Shown here piece by piece: positions 1 to 11,000 of a DNA stretch of 64,000 nucleotides. The DNA comes from Mimachlamys varia (taxonomy: Eukaryota > Mollusca > Bivalvia > Pectinida > Pectinidae). The position numbers and the translations under genes are program-made. The stretch spans positions 26,907,001-26,971,000 of the forward strand of contig OX392538.1 in assembly GCA_947623455.1 (NCBI GenBank), written 5' to 3'. The notes under the pieces are model-generated. The model was not told the origin of the DNA, did no database searches, and saw only the letters and a program-made list of their open reading frames with translations. Position 1 is the first letter of the stretch, and each line of letters opens with the position of its first letter.

Positions 1-359
1 GGTTTGGGGGGTGGGGGGGTGAAGACAGCACACTAGATCTTTGTTTTACCAAATTTGGTTGCTTAAACCTGGTACACATATCAGTTAAGTTTTATTAACA
101 CGCACACAGATTAATTTTCACAGTTAATTGAACCAAACTTAATTAAAAACGTGAGTATGAGGGTCAGTCCAACAATACAGGCTTCAACACAGGGCCATGT
201 TTAGCCAGATTTTAAATAATTTTGGAGTTTTTTTGTCAAATTAAATATTTCTACACACTGAAAAATGTGCAAACACTCAATGACAGTGGCTGTCTTTGAA
301 AAAAAAATATCCGGAAGCACAGAAAATGTTATATAGGTCAAGCACATGGCTAGTTCCAT
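1..359. repeat. dispersed repeat block, copy 1 (second copy at 19737-20095)
   Basis: The first 359 bases match 19737-20095 almost base for base, beginning with a G-rich tract and the words GAAGACAGCACACTAGATCT. In both places the block runs directly into a copy of the 457-bp TIR element described next, so block and element were duplicated together. No ORF of note lies in it. The left boundary is outside the window, so the family's full length and class are unknown. Confidence 0.7.
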
Positions 360-363
360 TAAA

Positions 364-820
364 GGACTCACACAACTAAATAATTTACTATCTGTTATTA
401 CTAAGCTTTCGAGCTAATAACTTTAATATTTGAAGTACAACACTTGTGAAAACTGCCCAAATTCACAAATACATACATGACAAAGGCTTCAAGTGGCATT
501 TAATGAGGAGTTTACTGGCATATTAGCTTGCTACAGGCGTCTGCTTCGGACAACCGGAAATTTACATGTCAAACCAGTGAAATGGGACGGGAACACCCTC
601 TGAATTTTGACCCCATATCAATCCGCCATCACATATCAAAATCTACCAAAAGTATATATTTTTGTAAAGTTAAATATCTACAGATTTCATTCAATGCAGA
701 ATAGGTCAACAATTACCTATTTATATTACCCAGAATCACTGTACTTAGCCGGAATAAATTTTCGGTAGGGACTACAAACGTATGAAACACTACGTGAACC
801 TAATTTAGTTGTGTGAGTCC
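364..820. mobile_element. MITE-like TIR element, family M, copy 1
   Basis: A 457-bp element bounded by an 18-bp inverted repeat (GGACTCACACAACTAAAT and its complement) and flanked by the 4-bp direct repeat TAAA (360-363 and 821-824). Two more copies lie at 17851-18309 and 20100-20557. No transposase is encoded, so it must be non-autonomous. Identical flanking 4-mers beginning and ending in T/A fit a cut-and-paste transposon, but the superfamily is not assigned. Confidence 0.8.
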
Positions 821-824
821 TAAA

Positions 825-1582
825 CACCTCGCTTGTTTCCGTAAATAACTCGGCATAACTCGCAGACACTCGTAAGGATCTGTGAGAGGAGGGGCAGTTT
901 TTTTTTGGAAATGTCAAAAAATTTCTTACGATTATCCACGGATTGATTTTTCCGTAAATCACTTGTAAATAGTAATTCGTACATATCGTAAACATGTCAC
1001 AATAACAGGTTACCCTCCGTAAACTGCTCGCAAGAATCCGTAAATGACTCGTAAATGTTTTGTTACGAGTTTTGTTACAGCTGTTTTGTTACTTGGAGTC
1101 GCTATGGATACTCCGGCTCCGTGTTTCGTTTGACACAAGTTACCGCCGATCAAACATAGAATTGCTGACTTACATAGTAAAACAGCTTCCTTAAAATCAA
1201 AGGTAATTGTGGAATTAAACGCTGTTTTCCTAGAGAAAAAATCCGGAATAAGATTACAGATCCGATAATTTTGTGCAGTAAAATACTGCCTTCGTGTCGT
1301 TAAGCTAACCCGCATTTGAACAGAAGGGCAGCTTGAAGTTTTTCCAAGCTAGTCTGTAAGCTGTGTTTTGAGTGTTCAAATCAGCACAAGTGATATTTTT
1401 CACTAGTTTCACATCTAAAATCGCCCTTCAAAAGTTCCAAATCGTTAAGGTCCGTGGACTTGTCAAAAAAATCCATGCATATGAAGTCAAAATTAAAGGG
1501 GTAGGTCTGCTTACCAAAAGCGGTACAAGCTATTGTTTCACAACCCCACGATTTATTGTGTAATTAAGATATAACCAAAGAA
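825..1582. other. no gene recognised
   Basis: Non-repeated within this window. Short ORFs occur on both strands but none has recognisable composition or motifs. A loose motif, CGTAAAT-N-ACTCG, recurs near 839, 953 and 1037; nothing else is evident. Confidence 0.5.
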
Positions 1583-1766
1583 GTGTGTATATATACATAA
1601 AGAAACAATGACGTAATGATCTGGAAACTTCCAAATTATTACGTGTATGTTCGATATACCAACACACTAATGAAGGGTTTTTACGAAACATATTTATAGA
1701 ATTGCTTCGCAGAAACGCCCACAGGAACCCAAGAACTTGTTGAAGCTATATGTGTACCTAAGCTTT
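1583..1766 (+). repeat. fragment of the ~2.5-kb PLE unit
   Basis: This stretch matches 5020-5203 of the full unit, including the words GGAAACTTCCAAAT and CAGAAACG. It is separated from the next matching piece (from about 2586) by roughly 820 bp absent from the full unit. It is therefore the left part of an upstream, interrupted copy of the same repeat. Confidence 0.65.
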
Positions 1767-2585
1767 ATAAAATTCTCATGTTCTCACTAAGTATGGTATG
1801 TACTGATTTCCATCTCAAAAATCGATGTACTATATAATAGTCGTTTGGTTTATATGGTATTATGTGTATTAATTTTAGGGGGAGGGGGGTAGTGTGGGAC
1901 ACGTTGACTTACGGTTTCTGTAATTATCACAACAGTCATAATGTCATCCAAAAAATTGAAATAGGATTTCCTATTTTGGTTTTTGGCTTATTAATGGTTG
2001 TGTCTAAAGATGTCAGATAACGGAATATATGAACAAAATTGACGCTCTTTGACCGTTATAATGAGCCACAAGATTATTTATTAAGAAACGAAAGAAAGCA
2101 AGGTGTTGCAAACAGTATTGATATTGTGAAAATTTGATAAAATTTTCAAAATCAATGTGGCCATTAGTCTTGGACAAACGCTTGACCGTCACACAAAGTC
2201 AGAATTTAACCTGCATCTTATCATTTTACAATTTCATACCGATTACAGAAAAATAGCTCTATCCCATAAGTAAATGAGCAAAATCAAAAGTATGATGGAA
2301 GCACGAAATTATTGAATGTCGAAGTGGCCAGGGGTACCAACAGGACTCATTGGGGCCAAGAGGAACTCCAGTTGTCGCATTTGAACCTATCTTCGGACCA
2401 GGGTGTTTATTTAAGGTATTGGTGACCTTTATGTTTGACCTTCACACCTGAAGAGCTATCCAAAGCAAATGATTTAAGTGAGAGAGCACTTTTTGATGTT
2501 TGAGTTTGATATCCAAAGAGAACGTATCCTTGGACATTACTTCATAATTACACAGACCTTCATCATCTTGGACTTTCACAACTGA
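1767..2585. other. sequence interrupting the upstream PLE-unit copy; no gene recognised
   Basis: About 820 bp lying between two pieces that are close together in the complete unit at 3202-5706. No clear inverted or direct terminal repeat was found at its edges and no ORF is convincing. It may be an insertion, or ancestral sequence lost from the other copies. Confidence 0.4.
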
Positions 2586-3201
2586 GGAACAATCTGAAGC
2601 CAAGAATTAAACATGAGTAAGAAAGAACTGTATGAACTTGGAGTTTTACAAGCCATAGGGGATTAAGGGGAAACATTTGTTTGGACGACGCAAGCGACGA
2701 CTGACGACACCGATCAAATTATGTCAATACATATCATCTTTCCCTGTAACAATCAAATTGAGTCTACTTGGCTTACACATGATCAAAATGAAATGCAGTT
2801 AAAACCAATTATTCTGTTGACATTTAATCATATTTCCCCCATGGGCCCCATTACATTTTGTATTTCCCCGTCACAAGCAAATTGAATCTACTTGGCTAAT
2901 ATATAATCAAAATGTAATTCAATTAAAACCAAATATTCTTTTAACATTTACTCACATTTCCCCAATTGGCCCCATTCCTTCTTTAAAATTGTCTTGCTTT
3001 GAATTTGGTTTTTTAAATTGACGTCTTTTTTTCATTATTGGTCATAACAAATATTTGCCCAGTGTATGTGTTCACACATAGTCTTATAAACGTATACACA
3101 AGATATCGTCTGACGTAGTTTAAAAGTATTGATAGCCAAATCACTTGATATGTTATGACCGGACGTGTTCCAATTTCTTATCTTTATTTTTCATTTTCAA
3201 T
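2586..3201 (+). repeat. partial upstream copy of the PLE unit (pseudo-LTR-like)
   Basis: Matches the 3' end of the full unit at about 5220-5706, with the same words recurring at a spacing of about 2504 bp. It abuts the start of the full unit at 3202, giving a head-to-tail partial-plus-full arrangement. It also holds an internal duplication of about 120 bp (about 2735-2853 and 2854-2972) absent from the other copies. Tandem partial copies of this kind are known for Penelope-like elements. Confidence 0.65.
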
Positions 3202-3613
3202 AAAATATCAATACAAGAAAAACTAGGAACAAACATTTGACGATCTGTAAAATTAAAATAATTTTATTATGAATATTTTCATACTATACGATCGAAATCA
3301 TTTGAATCGTTGGGTGATTTAGCCCATTTGGCTGTTGTGTGTATTTGTTCAATAACGGAGAGTCTTATATCATGAAGCTTTTATCAAAACTGTTTAACTT
3401 CACGTGTCGCGGTATTATTGTTGTTAATTCAATTAAATGACATTTGAGTTTTCCATTTTTTTTTATGAGACAAGTATAGGTAAAAACATGTTAACAAAAT
3501 ATTGCCTTACTTACATGACCTTTCATATTGGGGAAAATATGTGGACTACACCTTTGGTAGCATTCTATCCAGTGTGGCAGATGAATTCAAAGATTATCTT
3601 AAAAACTGCTATT

Positions 3614-3882
3614 AAATTGACCAGCGAAAGAATAAGATATACTATCATTCTGGTTTTAGGATGTATAAGGCTATTTGACGACCGATTAATAAACAGTATG
3701 GTGTTTCGCAAACCAACTCACAACGACCAATGCCTCCAGTTCGACAGAAAACAAACCTAACATTCTAGGGGGTCATACGTACACAAACGTGTAGCGCCAA
3801 CTCGATCTTCTCTACTGAAGAAGCCAGAATTGAGGAGAACCAACTCACACAATTACTGAGTGTGCTGGGTTATACCAGTTGG
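3614..3882 (+). pseudogene. PLE reverse transcriptase C-terminal remnant
   Basis: In the frame of a 107-residue ORF (3437-3760), residues 89-98 read VFRKPTHNDQ (3701-3730). This matches the well-known V-[YF]-RKPTH-TD block that ends the RT core of Penelope-like elements. About 80 bp on, in another frame, 3811-3882 reads STEEARIEEN followed by a Leu-rich stretch and GYTSW, the arrangement expected of the helical segment after RKPTH. The phase change between the blocks means at least one frameshift. The text preceding RKPTH (LVLGCIRLFDDR) occupies the position of the family's PFLDV-type block but is degraded. The same segment recurs at about 35760-36025, where an indel in a T run breaks the ORF. 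Confidence 0.6.
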
Positions 3883-3935
3883 CCGTCGCCTACCAAAAAC
3901 GTCGACCATAAATGGTAAACCAGTATGGGGCCGCC

Positions 3936-4240
3936 AACGAGCCAAAGGCAATATCACCACGACCCCCCCCCCCCCCACAATACATAGGAGGAGTAATGTG
4001 GTCAGCTGAAAACATAAGCAATGTAGGGGTGATAATATATTCTGAACCCCATAGTGCCAACCTAGGTATGTTGGGCCCTCAAGGGAAAAAATACACACCA
4101 GAGACAAGTCTGGTACCAGCTACCATATCAAGAGTGTATACTATCTGGCGGCATATGTAGTCGAGACTGAAAGACTTCTTCACAAACAGGTATCAAAAAC
4201 ACAACCACGACCCTTATTAAGAAGGTGGCCAGGTGCGAGA
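3936..4240 (+). pseudogene. PLE GIY-YIG endonuclease region, degraded
   Basis: One frame (ORF 3912-4160) reads SAENISNVGV, then SEPH and LGPQGKKYTPE. In position and spacing this resembles the linker of Penelope-like elements between the RT and the endonuclease. In the next frame, 4154-4180 encodes YVVETERLL, which I align with the Y-[IV]-G-ET-R block of GIY-YIG nucleases; the expected Gly is Val here. Two frames and the substituted Gly indicate loss of function. A C run at 3965-3976, longer in copy B, is an obvious slippage site. The same YVVETERLL-coding DNA appears amplified as a 63-bp tandem repeat at 54190-54420. Confidence 0.5.
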
Positions 4241-4514
4241 AAATTTCCACTCATTTAAACCTGATTACATCAGAGTAATTACGTAACACACACACACACA
4301 TGCTTCACATTTTACATATAGTAATAGATACCGTATGCCGGTAAAATGCATAAAACTGCATGATACAGCTGGTTTGTCTTTCTAGGACTCGTCAGTGATG
4401 CTAGGAGCCAAAAGGTGAGAATAGAAATTTTTAAACAAATATAGAAGCATAAGGGTCAGGTGCGTGACACCCTTTAATTTATGAATTTAGAAAAAAGAAT
4501 TATCAAGAACCACG

Positions 4515-4748
4515 TTGATGCCAACGGGGGTCAAGGAGGCTAAATTTATGTTAATGAAAGTATGGGAACGGAATCAGGGGCAGATTGACGTTACATTGAT
4601 GTATTTGTTTGCTGTCAATGTGTATGTATGGTTAAAAAGGGAAGGTTTTGAAGCCATACCAATATTCCATTTCTTAGTAGAAACTATAAAAACTCAGGTG
4701 ACAAAAGAGTGGTCAGGTTTTCAAGAAGAAGTATTGAAAGATGAATAA
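4515..4748 (+). CDS. 77-residue ORF in the PLE unit, function unknown
   Basis: An ATG-initiated ORF of 77 codons that stays open in all three copies of the unit (also 36664-36897 and 43633-43866) with a few substitutions, for example Phe to Cys and Arg-Glu to Arg-Asp. The peptide has a hydrophobic middle (LMYLFAVNVYVWL) and a charged C-terminus. No family is recognised. Because the copies are nearly identical, an open frame says little about selection, so it may be a chance ORF in a transposon UTR. Confidence 0.25.
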   Translation: MMPTGVKEAKFMLMKVWERNQGQIDVTLMYLFAVNVYVWLKREGFEAIPIFHFLVETIKTQVTKEWSGFQEEVLKDE

Positions 4749-4763
4749 CTACACTGTACGATT

Positions 4764-5108
4764 ATGATTGAAGAGATATGTTCTCTATTGTTTCAATCCT
4801 TTTCTAATATCATGGACGTCCTTTTGTCTAACGTTGTTCCATTAATATGTCAAGGATCCCCAGGATATTATATTCATACGTTTGTATACAACCAAATGAA
4901 ACAATATGGTATGACTTCTTTCTTGATTGTTTGTATGACCGTAACTTACCAAACAGTAGAAAAAATAATGGATTCACAATCTTCTCATGTGGTGTGCAAT
5001 GCAGATAAACCCAATGACGTGTATATATATATACATAAAAAAGCAATGACGTATGGATCTGGAAACTTCCAAATGATTACGTGTATGTTCGATATAGCGA
5101 CACACTAA
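4764..5108 (+). CDS. 95-114-residue ORF in the PLE unit, function unknown
   Basis: Starts 16 bp after the stop of the 77-residue ORF. It encodes 114 residues here but 95 in the copies at 36913 and 43882, where an indel near a TA run changes the C-terminus. The peptide is hydrophobic with several Cys. A diverged relative at 54440-54530 has the same opening but soon stops. No domain is recognised, and it may not be coding. Confidence 0.22.
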   Translation: MIEEICSLLFQSFSNIMDVLLSNVVPLICQGSPGYYIHTFVYNQMKQYGMTSFLIVCMTVTYQTVEKIMDSQSSHVVCNADKPNDVYIYIHKKAMTYGSGNFQMITCMFDIATH

Positions 5109-5706
5109 TACAGGGTTTTTACGAAAAATATTTATAGAATTGTTTCGCAGAAACGTCCACAGGAACCCAATAATTTGTTGAAGCTATATGTGTACTTAAG
5201 CTTTAATGTTTAGATCGAACAAAGGAACAATCTCAAGCCATGAATTAAACATGAGTAGAAAGCACGGTATGAAGTTTGAGTTTTACAAGCCAAGGGGAAT
5301 CAAGGGGAATCATTTGTATGGACGACGCAAGCGACGACTGACGACACCGGATAAATACATTTTGTATTTCCCCGTCACAAGCAAATTGAATCTACTTGGC
5401 TAATACATAATCTAAATGAAATTAAATTAAAACCAAATATTCTGTTATCATTTACTCATATTTCCCCAATTGACCCCATTCCTTCTTTAAAATTGTCTTG
5501 CTTTGAATTTGGTTTTTTAAATTGACGTCTTTTTTTTCATTATTGATCATAACAAATATTTGCCCAGTGTATGTGTTCACACATAGTCTTATAAACGTAT
5601 ACACAAGATATCGTCTGACGTAGTTTAAAAGTATTGATAGCCAAATCACTTGATATGTTATGACCGGACGTGTTCCAATTTCTAATCTTTATTTTTCATT
5701 TTCAAT

Positions 5707-6505
5707 ATGGAATGTTTGTAGAGGGAAGAGTTATCTTTCCTTGGAAAAATATTTAATGGCCGCTAATGTTTTCCAAGAATTAAAGAATTGTCGCGCGCTG
5801 GGGACGAAGAAAACGGGCCCATAACTTTTTCTGTAACTTATCCACGTTTGTAAAACTCGGTACGATCTACATTACTGTGTATCTGTTATACCCGGGAAAA
5901 TCCTAGTTATGGAGATATTTTGGTAAAAGAGGCCAAAATCGGCATTTTTATCGCTAGTGTATTTATAAGTCATGTCGGTGATTTAACGCTTAAACCTGAC
6001 AAACTGAGACTCCAAAGATATCTAGTCCTGATAATTCCCCAAAAAACAGTATTTTTAGTTTTTCGATATCTTCATCAGAACGTCCACGAGCGATTTTTAA
6101 AAATATGTAGTCTGCCAGTAATTTTCCATTGACATATACGCTCATGACTGTTTTCCCATCGGAACACCTCTCCTACGTGTTCTAGAGTTACGTAGAATTA
6201 CGAGGGGGTCCGATTAATAGTGTAAATTTAAAGCGCATGCGTAAAAACAAATATGGCGTCGAACTTCTACTAGCGGCGAGTTGGATTAACTTCATATCAA
6301 TACAAAGTGATTTGTATTCCTTAACGATATTTTACGATGCTAAAAGTGATATTCTAGTTCATGCTTATTTTATATTGTCGATGTTAACAATCATACGTGC
6401 TAGATATTTCCTCGGAATCTCAATCGAAATATGTCGCCCGACATCTTCGTTGACAGGACTGATGTTCTCGGAACATTTCCCCGTTACTTGGATATTTACT
6501 TTTAG
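5707..6505. other. no gene recognised; moderately CpG-containing
   Basis: Single-copy within the window. It contains scattered CpG (for example GTCGCGCGCTGG near 5791) and ATGGCGTCGAAC at about 6253, which soon reaches a stop. It lies immediately upstream of the candidate first exon at 6506-6594, so it could hold a promoter, but no core-promoter motif can be defended. Confidence 0.3.
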
Positions 6506-6594
6506 GTTATTGAGGGTTGGCCAGCGCGGCGGCGATGTCAACAGCACACGGACCTTCACTGGAGAAGATGAGAAGAAGCTTGAACCATTCTATC
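6506..6594 (+). CDS. candidate 5' coding exon, unidentified
   Basis: Bounded by a TTTACTTTTAG acceptor-like end and an ATC|GTAAGT donor at 6595. It contains an ATG at 6535 in a GCGGCGATGT context. From there exactly 20 codons run to the donor, so the intron would be phase 0; the peptide begins MSTAHGPSLEK and is basic. Base composition is richer in G+C than the surroundings. An alternative frame (the 135-residue ORF 6237-6644) also crosses this segment. No family is recognised and no downstream exon was linked to it, so this rests only on splice-like boundaries and the start context. Confidence 0.28.
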
Positions 6595-7039
6595 GTAAGT
6601 TTGAATCATATGTTCAACCCGAATCTAACGCGGTATTCTTGTGATTTGCATTTAATATTGCCCGATGTGGCGATGGTGTAAAACCACGGACTTAGACCTA
6701 GCTGATTCAGTGATAAAACAAAGCGCACATATTTTGTCATTCTGCTGTCTTGTTTTCTCGCTAGGAGGGCCGCCACGTAACATTTGCTTGGTAAAGGAAT
6801 TAAACCCGTCTCAGACAAAAAACAGTCACATAAATTTAGGAATAATTTACATTGTTTTGGACTTTTGTATAATTACAAAATGTATAATAAATTGTAATAT
6901 ATCGCGCGTGTTTTAGTCTGCATAAAATATAATGTCTTTATAATAATACATTGATAAATATCTATATCTTTGCTGTCTGGACACATACATGTAGGTATAT
7001 TGTATACTTCCGGGCACTCACAACCAAAGCTAGTACTAA

Positions 7040-7694
7040 TGTAGCGGGGGACATAATATATGTTGTATGTTTACATCCAAAGCTAACCATGCTGTCATGT
7101 TTTGGTCTATATGTTGTGGCTGTATTCGGTTTGTCTGTACTTCGTGCCCTAGTGTCACCTGACCTTTGTTTGTTACAGTCTGTACACGTGTTCTGTCGGT
7201 GTCGCGCTGGTTCTCGTGTTGGTTTATTTGTCCGTGTTTCTTGACTTGCTGTTGATGTCCGGTGTGTCTGTGGAGTCCTCTGTTTTGATTGGTCTGTGTT
7301 CTCATGTCTGGGTATAGGTTTCAGTGTTACTTTCATATCGGGGTAGACCGTTGAATTGAGTTCCTGAGTGCTGCCATTTAGCGTTAGGTAAATTATAACT
7401 TAGATAGTAATTAGGTTAAATAGGGACTTAGATGGGAGGACGGGGGATGTTCTAAAAATGTTATAGGAATATGTAGCAGCTAGGCCTGCTCTTGTTTTGT
7501 TTATGTTTGTGTGAACCTGTTCCATTTTACGTTGTAAATATTAATGTTATCTATGTAATAAACCTATTAAGTATAATATCCTCTTGGTTATCTTTCCTCA
7601 ATAAGCAGTGACAAGCAGGAGTGCCGAACCGAACCTTGGTTGCTTCTTATAGGAAGAGTCGGACATAAACTCGGCCCGTCTCCCTCCTATTACA
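7040..7694 (+). mobile_element. probable solo LTR (655 bp)
   Basis: Starts TGTAGCGGGGGACA and ends CCTATTACA, giving TGTA...TACA termini. It is flanked by CTAA on both sides (7036-7039 and 7695-7698) as a 4-bp target duplication. A polyadenylation signal AATAAA at 7557-7562 sits about 130 bp before the end, as expected for R/U5. No gag-pol lies nearby, so it would be a solo LTR left by recombination. The antisense ORF of about 124 codons inside it is an LTR shadow. An alternative right end, CCAACA at 7746, has no matching flank. Confidence 0.5.
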
Positions 7695-7748
7695 CTAATA
7701 TTAATACCCGGCCTCCAATGGCTCTGGCCCGGCCTGTACTCCAACAAT

Positions 7749-7803
7749 GTTAGAGGTTTAACACGGCGAGATATTTTTTGACAGGCGCCGTATAACCTCT
7801 AAC
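7749..7803. repeat. imperfect hairpin
   Basis: GTTAGAGGTTTAACACGGCG is followed 16 bp later by its near complement CGCCGTATAACCTCTAAC, giving a stem of about 18 bp with a small bulge. It could be a short foldback element or the end of a larger one. There is no poly-T, so it is not called a terminator. Confidence 0.5.
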
Positions 7804-8027
7804 TGCCCATAGCTGATTTTCCCGATGCTGACGATAAATTTTTCAAAGTCGGGATTTTGAAAAAAATATAGCGTGTCACTTACATTTAAATGATCAACAA
7901 AGTCCAAATAGCATATCTTTCCATAAATACATCATGAAATCAGGAGAATTTCGTGTAAAACACTCAATTTTATACAAATAATGTTTTTCTTATGTCGAAG
8001 TGAAGCAGACAACATTGTCGGAAGTAA
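7804..8027. other. unassigned spacer before the satellite
   Basis: AT-rich with no ORF or repeat match elsewhere in the window. Its last bases merge into the first satellite unit at TTTGTGTCATCC. Confidence 0.5.
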
Positions 8028-11000
8028 ATTTGTGTCATCCACCTAATGGACATCCTCTATATATTCTATATAATTTGTGTCATCCACCTAATGGACATCC
8101 TCTATATTTTCTATGTAGTTTGTGACATCCACCTAATGGACATCTCCGATATATTCTATGTAGTTTGTGACATCCACCTAATGGACATCTCCTATATCTT
8201 CCATGTAATTTGTGTCATCCACCTAATGGACATCCTCTATATATTCTATGTAGTTTGTGACATCCACCTAATGGACATCTCCGATATATTCTATGTAGTT
8301 TGTGACATCCACCTAATGGACATCTCCTATATCTTCTATGTAATTTGTGTCATCCACCTAATGGACATCCTCTATATATTCTATATAGTTTGTGTCATCC
8401 ACCTAATGGACATCCTCTATATATTCTATGTAGTTTGTGACATCCACCTAATGGACATCTCCTATATCTTCTATGTAATTTGTGTCATCCACCTAATGGA
8501 CATCCTCTATATATTCTATGTAGTTTGTGACATCCACCTAATGGACATCTCCGATGTATTCTATGTAGTTTGTGACATCCACCTAATGGACATCTCCTAT
8601 ATCTTCCATGTAATTTGTGTCATCCACCTAATGGACATCCTCTATATATTCTATATAGTTTGTGTCATCCACCTAATGGACATCCTCTATATATTCTATA
8701 TAGTTTGTGTCATCCACCTAATGGACATCCTCTATATATTCTATGTAGTTTGTGACATCCACCTAATGGACATCTCCTATATCTTCCATGTAATTTGTGT
8801 CATCCACCTAATGGACATCCTCTATATATTCTGTATAGTTTGTGTCATCCACCTAATGGACATCCTCTATATATTCTATGTAGTTTGTGACATCCACCTA
8901 ATGGACATCTCCTATATCTTCTATGTAATTTGTGTCATCCACCTAATGGACATCCTCTATATATTCTATGTAGTTTGTGACATCCACCTAATGGACATCT
9001 CCGATATATTCTATGTAGTTTGTGACATCCACCTAATGGACATCTCCTATATCTTCTATGTAATTTGTGTCTTCCACCTAATGGACATCCTCTATATATT
9101 CTATATAGTTTGTGTCATCCACCTAATGGACATCCTCTATATTCTATGTAGTTTGTGTCATCCACCTAATGGACATCTCCGATATATTCTATGTAGTTTG
9201 TGACATCCACCTAATGGACATCCTCTATATATTCTATGTAGTTTGTGACATCCACCTAATGGACATCTCCTATATCTTCCATGTAATTTGTGTCATCCAC
9301 CTAATGGACATCCTCTATATATTCTATATGGTTTGTGTCATCCACTTAATGGACATCCTCTATATATTCTATGTAGTTTGTGACATCCACCTAATGGACA
9401 TCTCCGATATATTCTATGTAGTTTGTGACATCCACCTAATGGACATCTCCTATATCTTCCATGTAATTTGTGTCATCCACCTAATGGACATCCTCTATAT
9501 ATTCTATATAGTTTGTGTCATCCACCTAATGGACATCCTCTATATATTCTATGTAGTTTGTGACATCCACCTAATGGACATCTCCGATATATTCTATGTA
9601 GTTTGTGACATCCACCTAATGGACATCTCCTATATCTCCTATGTAGTTTGTGTCATCCACCTAATGGACATCCTCTATATATTCTATATAGTTTGTGTCA
9701 TCCACCTAATGGACATCCTCTATATATTCTATGTAGTTTGTGACATCCACCTAATGGACATCTCCTATATCTTCTATGTAATTTGTGTCATCCACCTAAT
9801 GGACATCCTCTATATATTCTATGTAGTTTGTGACATCCACCTAATGGACATCTCCGATATATTCTATGTAGTTTGTGACATCCACCTAATGGACATCTCC
9901 TATATCTTCCATGTAATTTGTGTCATCCACCTAATGGACATCCTCTATATATTCTATATAGTTTGTGTCATCCACCTAATGGACATCCTCTATATATTCT
10001 ATGTAGTTTGTGACATCCACCTAATGGACATCTCCTATATCTTCCATGTAATTTGTGTCATCCACCTAATGGACATCCTCTATATATTCTATGTAGTTTG
10101 TGTCATCCACCTAATGGACATCCTCTATATATTCTATGTAGTTTGTGACATCCACCTAATGGACATCTCCTATATCTTCTATGTAGTTTGTGACATCCAC
10201 CTAATGGACATCTCCGATATATTCTATGTAGTTTGTGACATCCACCTAATGGACATCTCCTATATCTTCTATGTAATTTGTGTCATCCACCTAATGGACA
10301 TCCTCTATATATTCTATATAGTTTGTGTCATCCACCTAATGGACATGATCTCTATATATTCTATGTAGTTTGTGACATCCACCTAATGGACATCTCCTAT
10401 ATCTTCCATGTAATTTGTGTCATCCACCTAATGGACATCCTCTATATATTCTATATAGTTTGTGTCATCCACCTAATGGACATCCTCTATATATTCTATG
10501 TAGTTTGTGACATCCACCTAATGGACATCTCCTATATCTTCTATGTAGTTTGTGTCATCCACCTCATAGACATCCTCTATATATTCTATATAGTTTGTGT
10601 CATCCACCTTATGGACATCCTCTTTATATTCTATGTAGTTTGTGACATCCACCTAATGGACATCTCCTATATCTTCCATGTAATTTGTGTCATCCACCTA
10701 ATGGACATCCTCTATATATTCTATATAGTTTGTGTCATCCACCTAATGGACATCCTCTATATATTCTATGTAGTTTGTGACATCCACCTAATGGACATCT
10801 CCTATATCTTCCATGTTATTTGTGTCATCCACCTAATGGACATCCTCTATATATTCTATATAGTTTGTGTCATCCACCTAATGGACATCCTCTATATATT
10901 CTATGTAGTTTGTGACATCCACCTAATGGACATCTCCGATATATATTCTATGTAGTTTGTGACATCCACCTAATGGACATCCTCTATATATTCTATGTAG

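Larger units (their letters stand above)
3202..5706 (+). mobile_element. Penelope-like element relic, copy A (full ~2.5-kb unit)
   Basis: A 2.5-kb unit with close relatives at 35344-37848 and 43374-44828. In order it contains a stretch resembling the RT C-terminus (see 3614-3882), a GIY-YIG-like region (3936-4240), then about 1.5 kb with two short ORFs. Family assignment rests on peptide motifs and on the tandem head-to-tail arrangement with partial copies, both characteristic of Penelope-like retroelements. Frameshifts and stops show it is dead. The upstream catalytic RT palm motifs are not present in the unit, so it looks internally deleted. Confidence 0.65.

Noticed and set aside
6962..7336. 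Thr/Gln/Arg-rich minus-strand ORFs of 124 and 89 codons
   Set aside because: They overlap each other in different frames and lie mainly in the probable solo LTR; composition bias explains the open frames.
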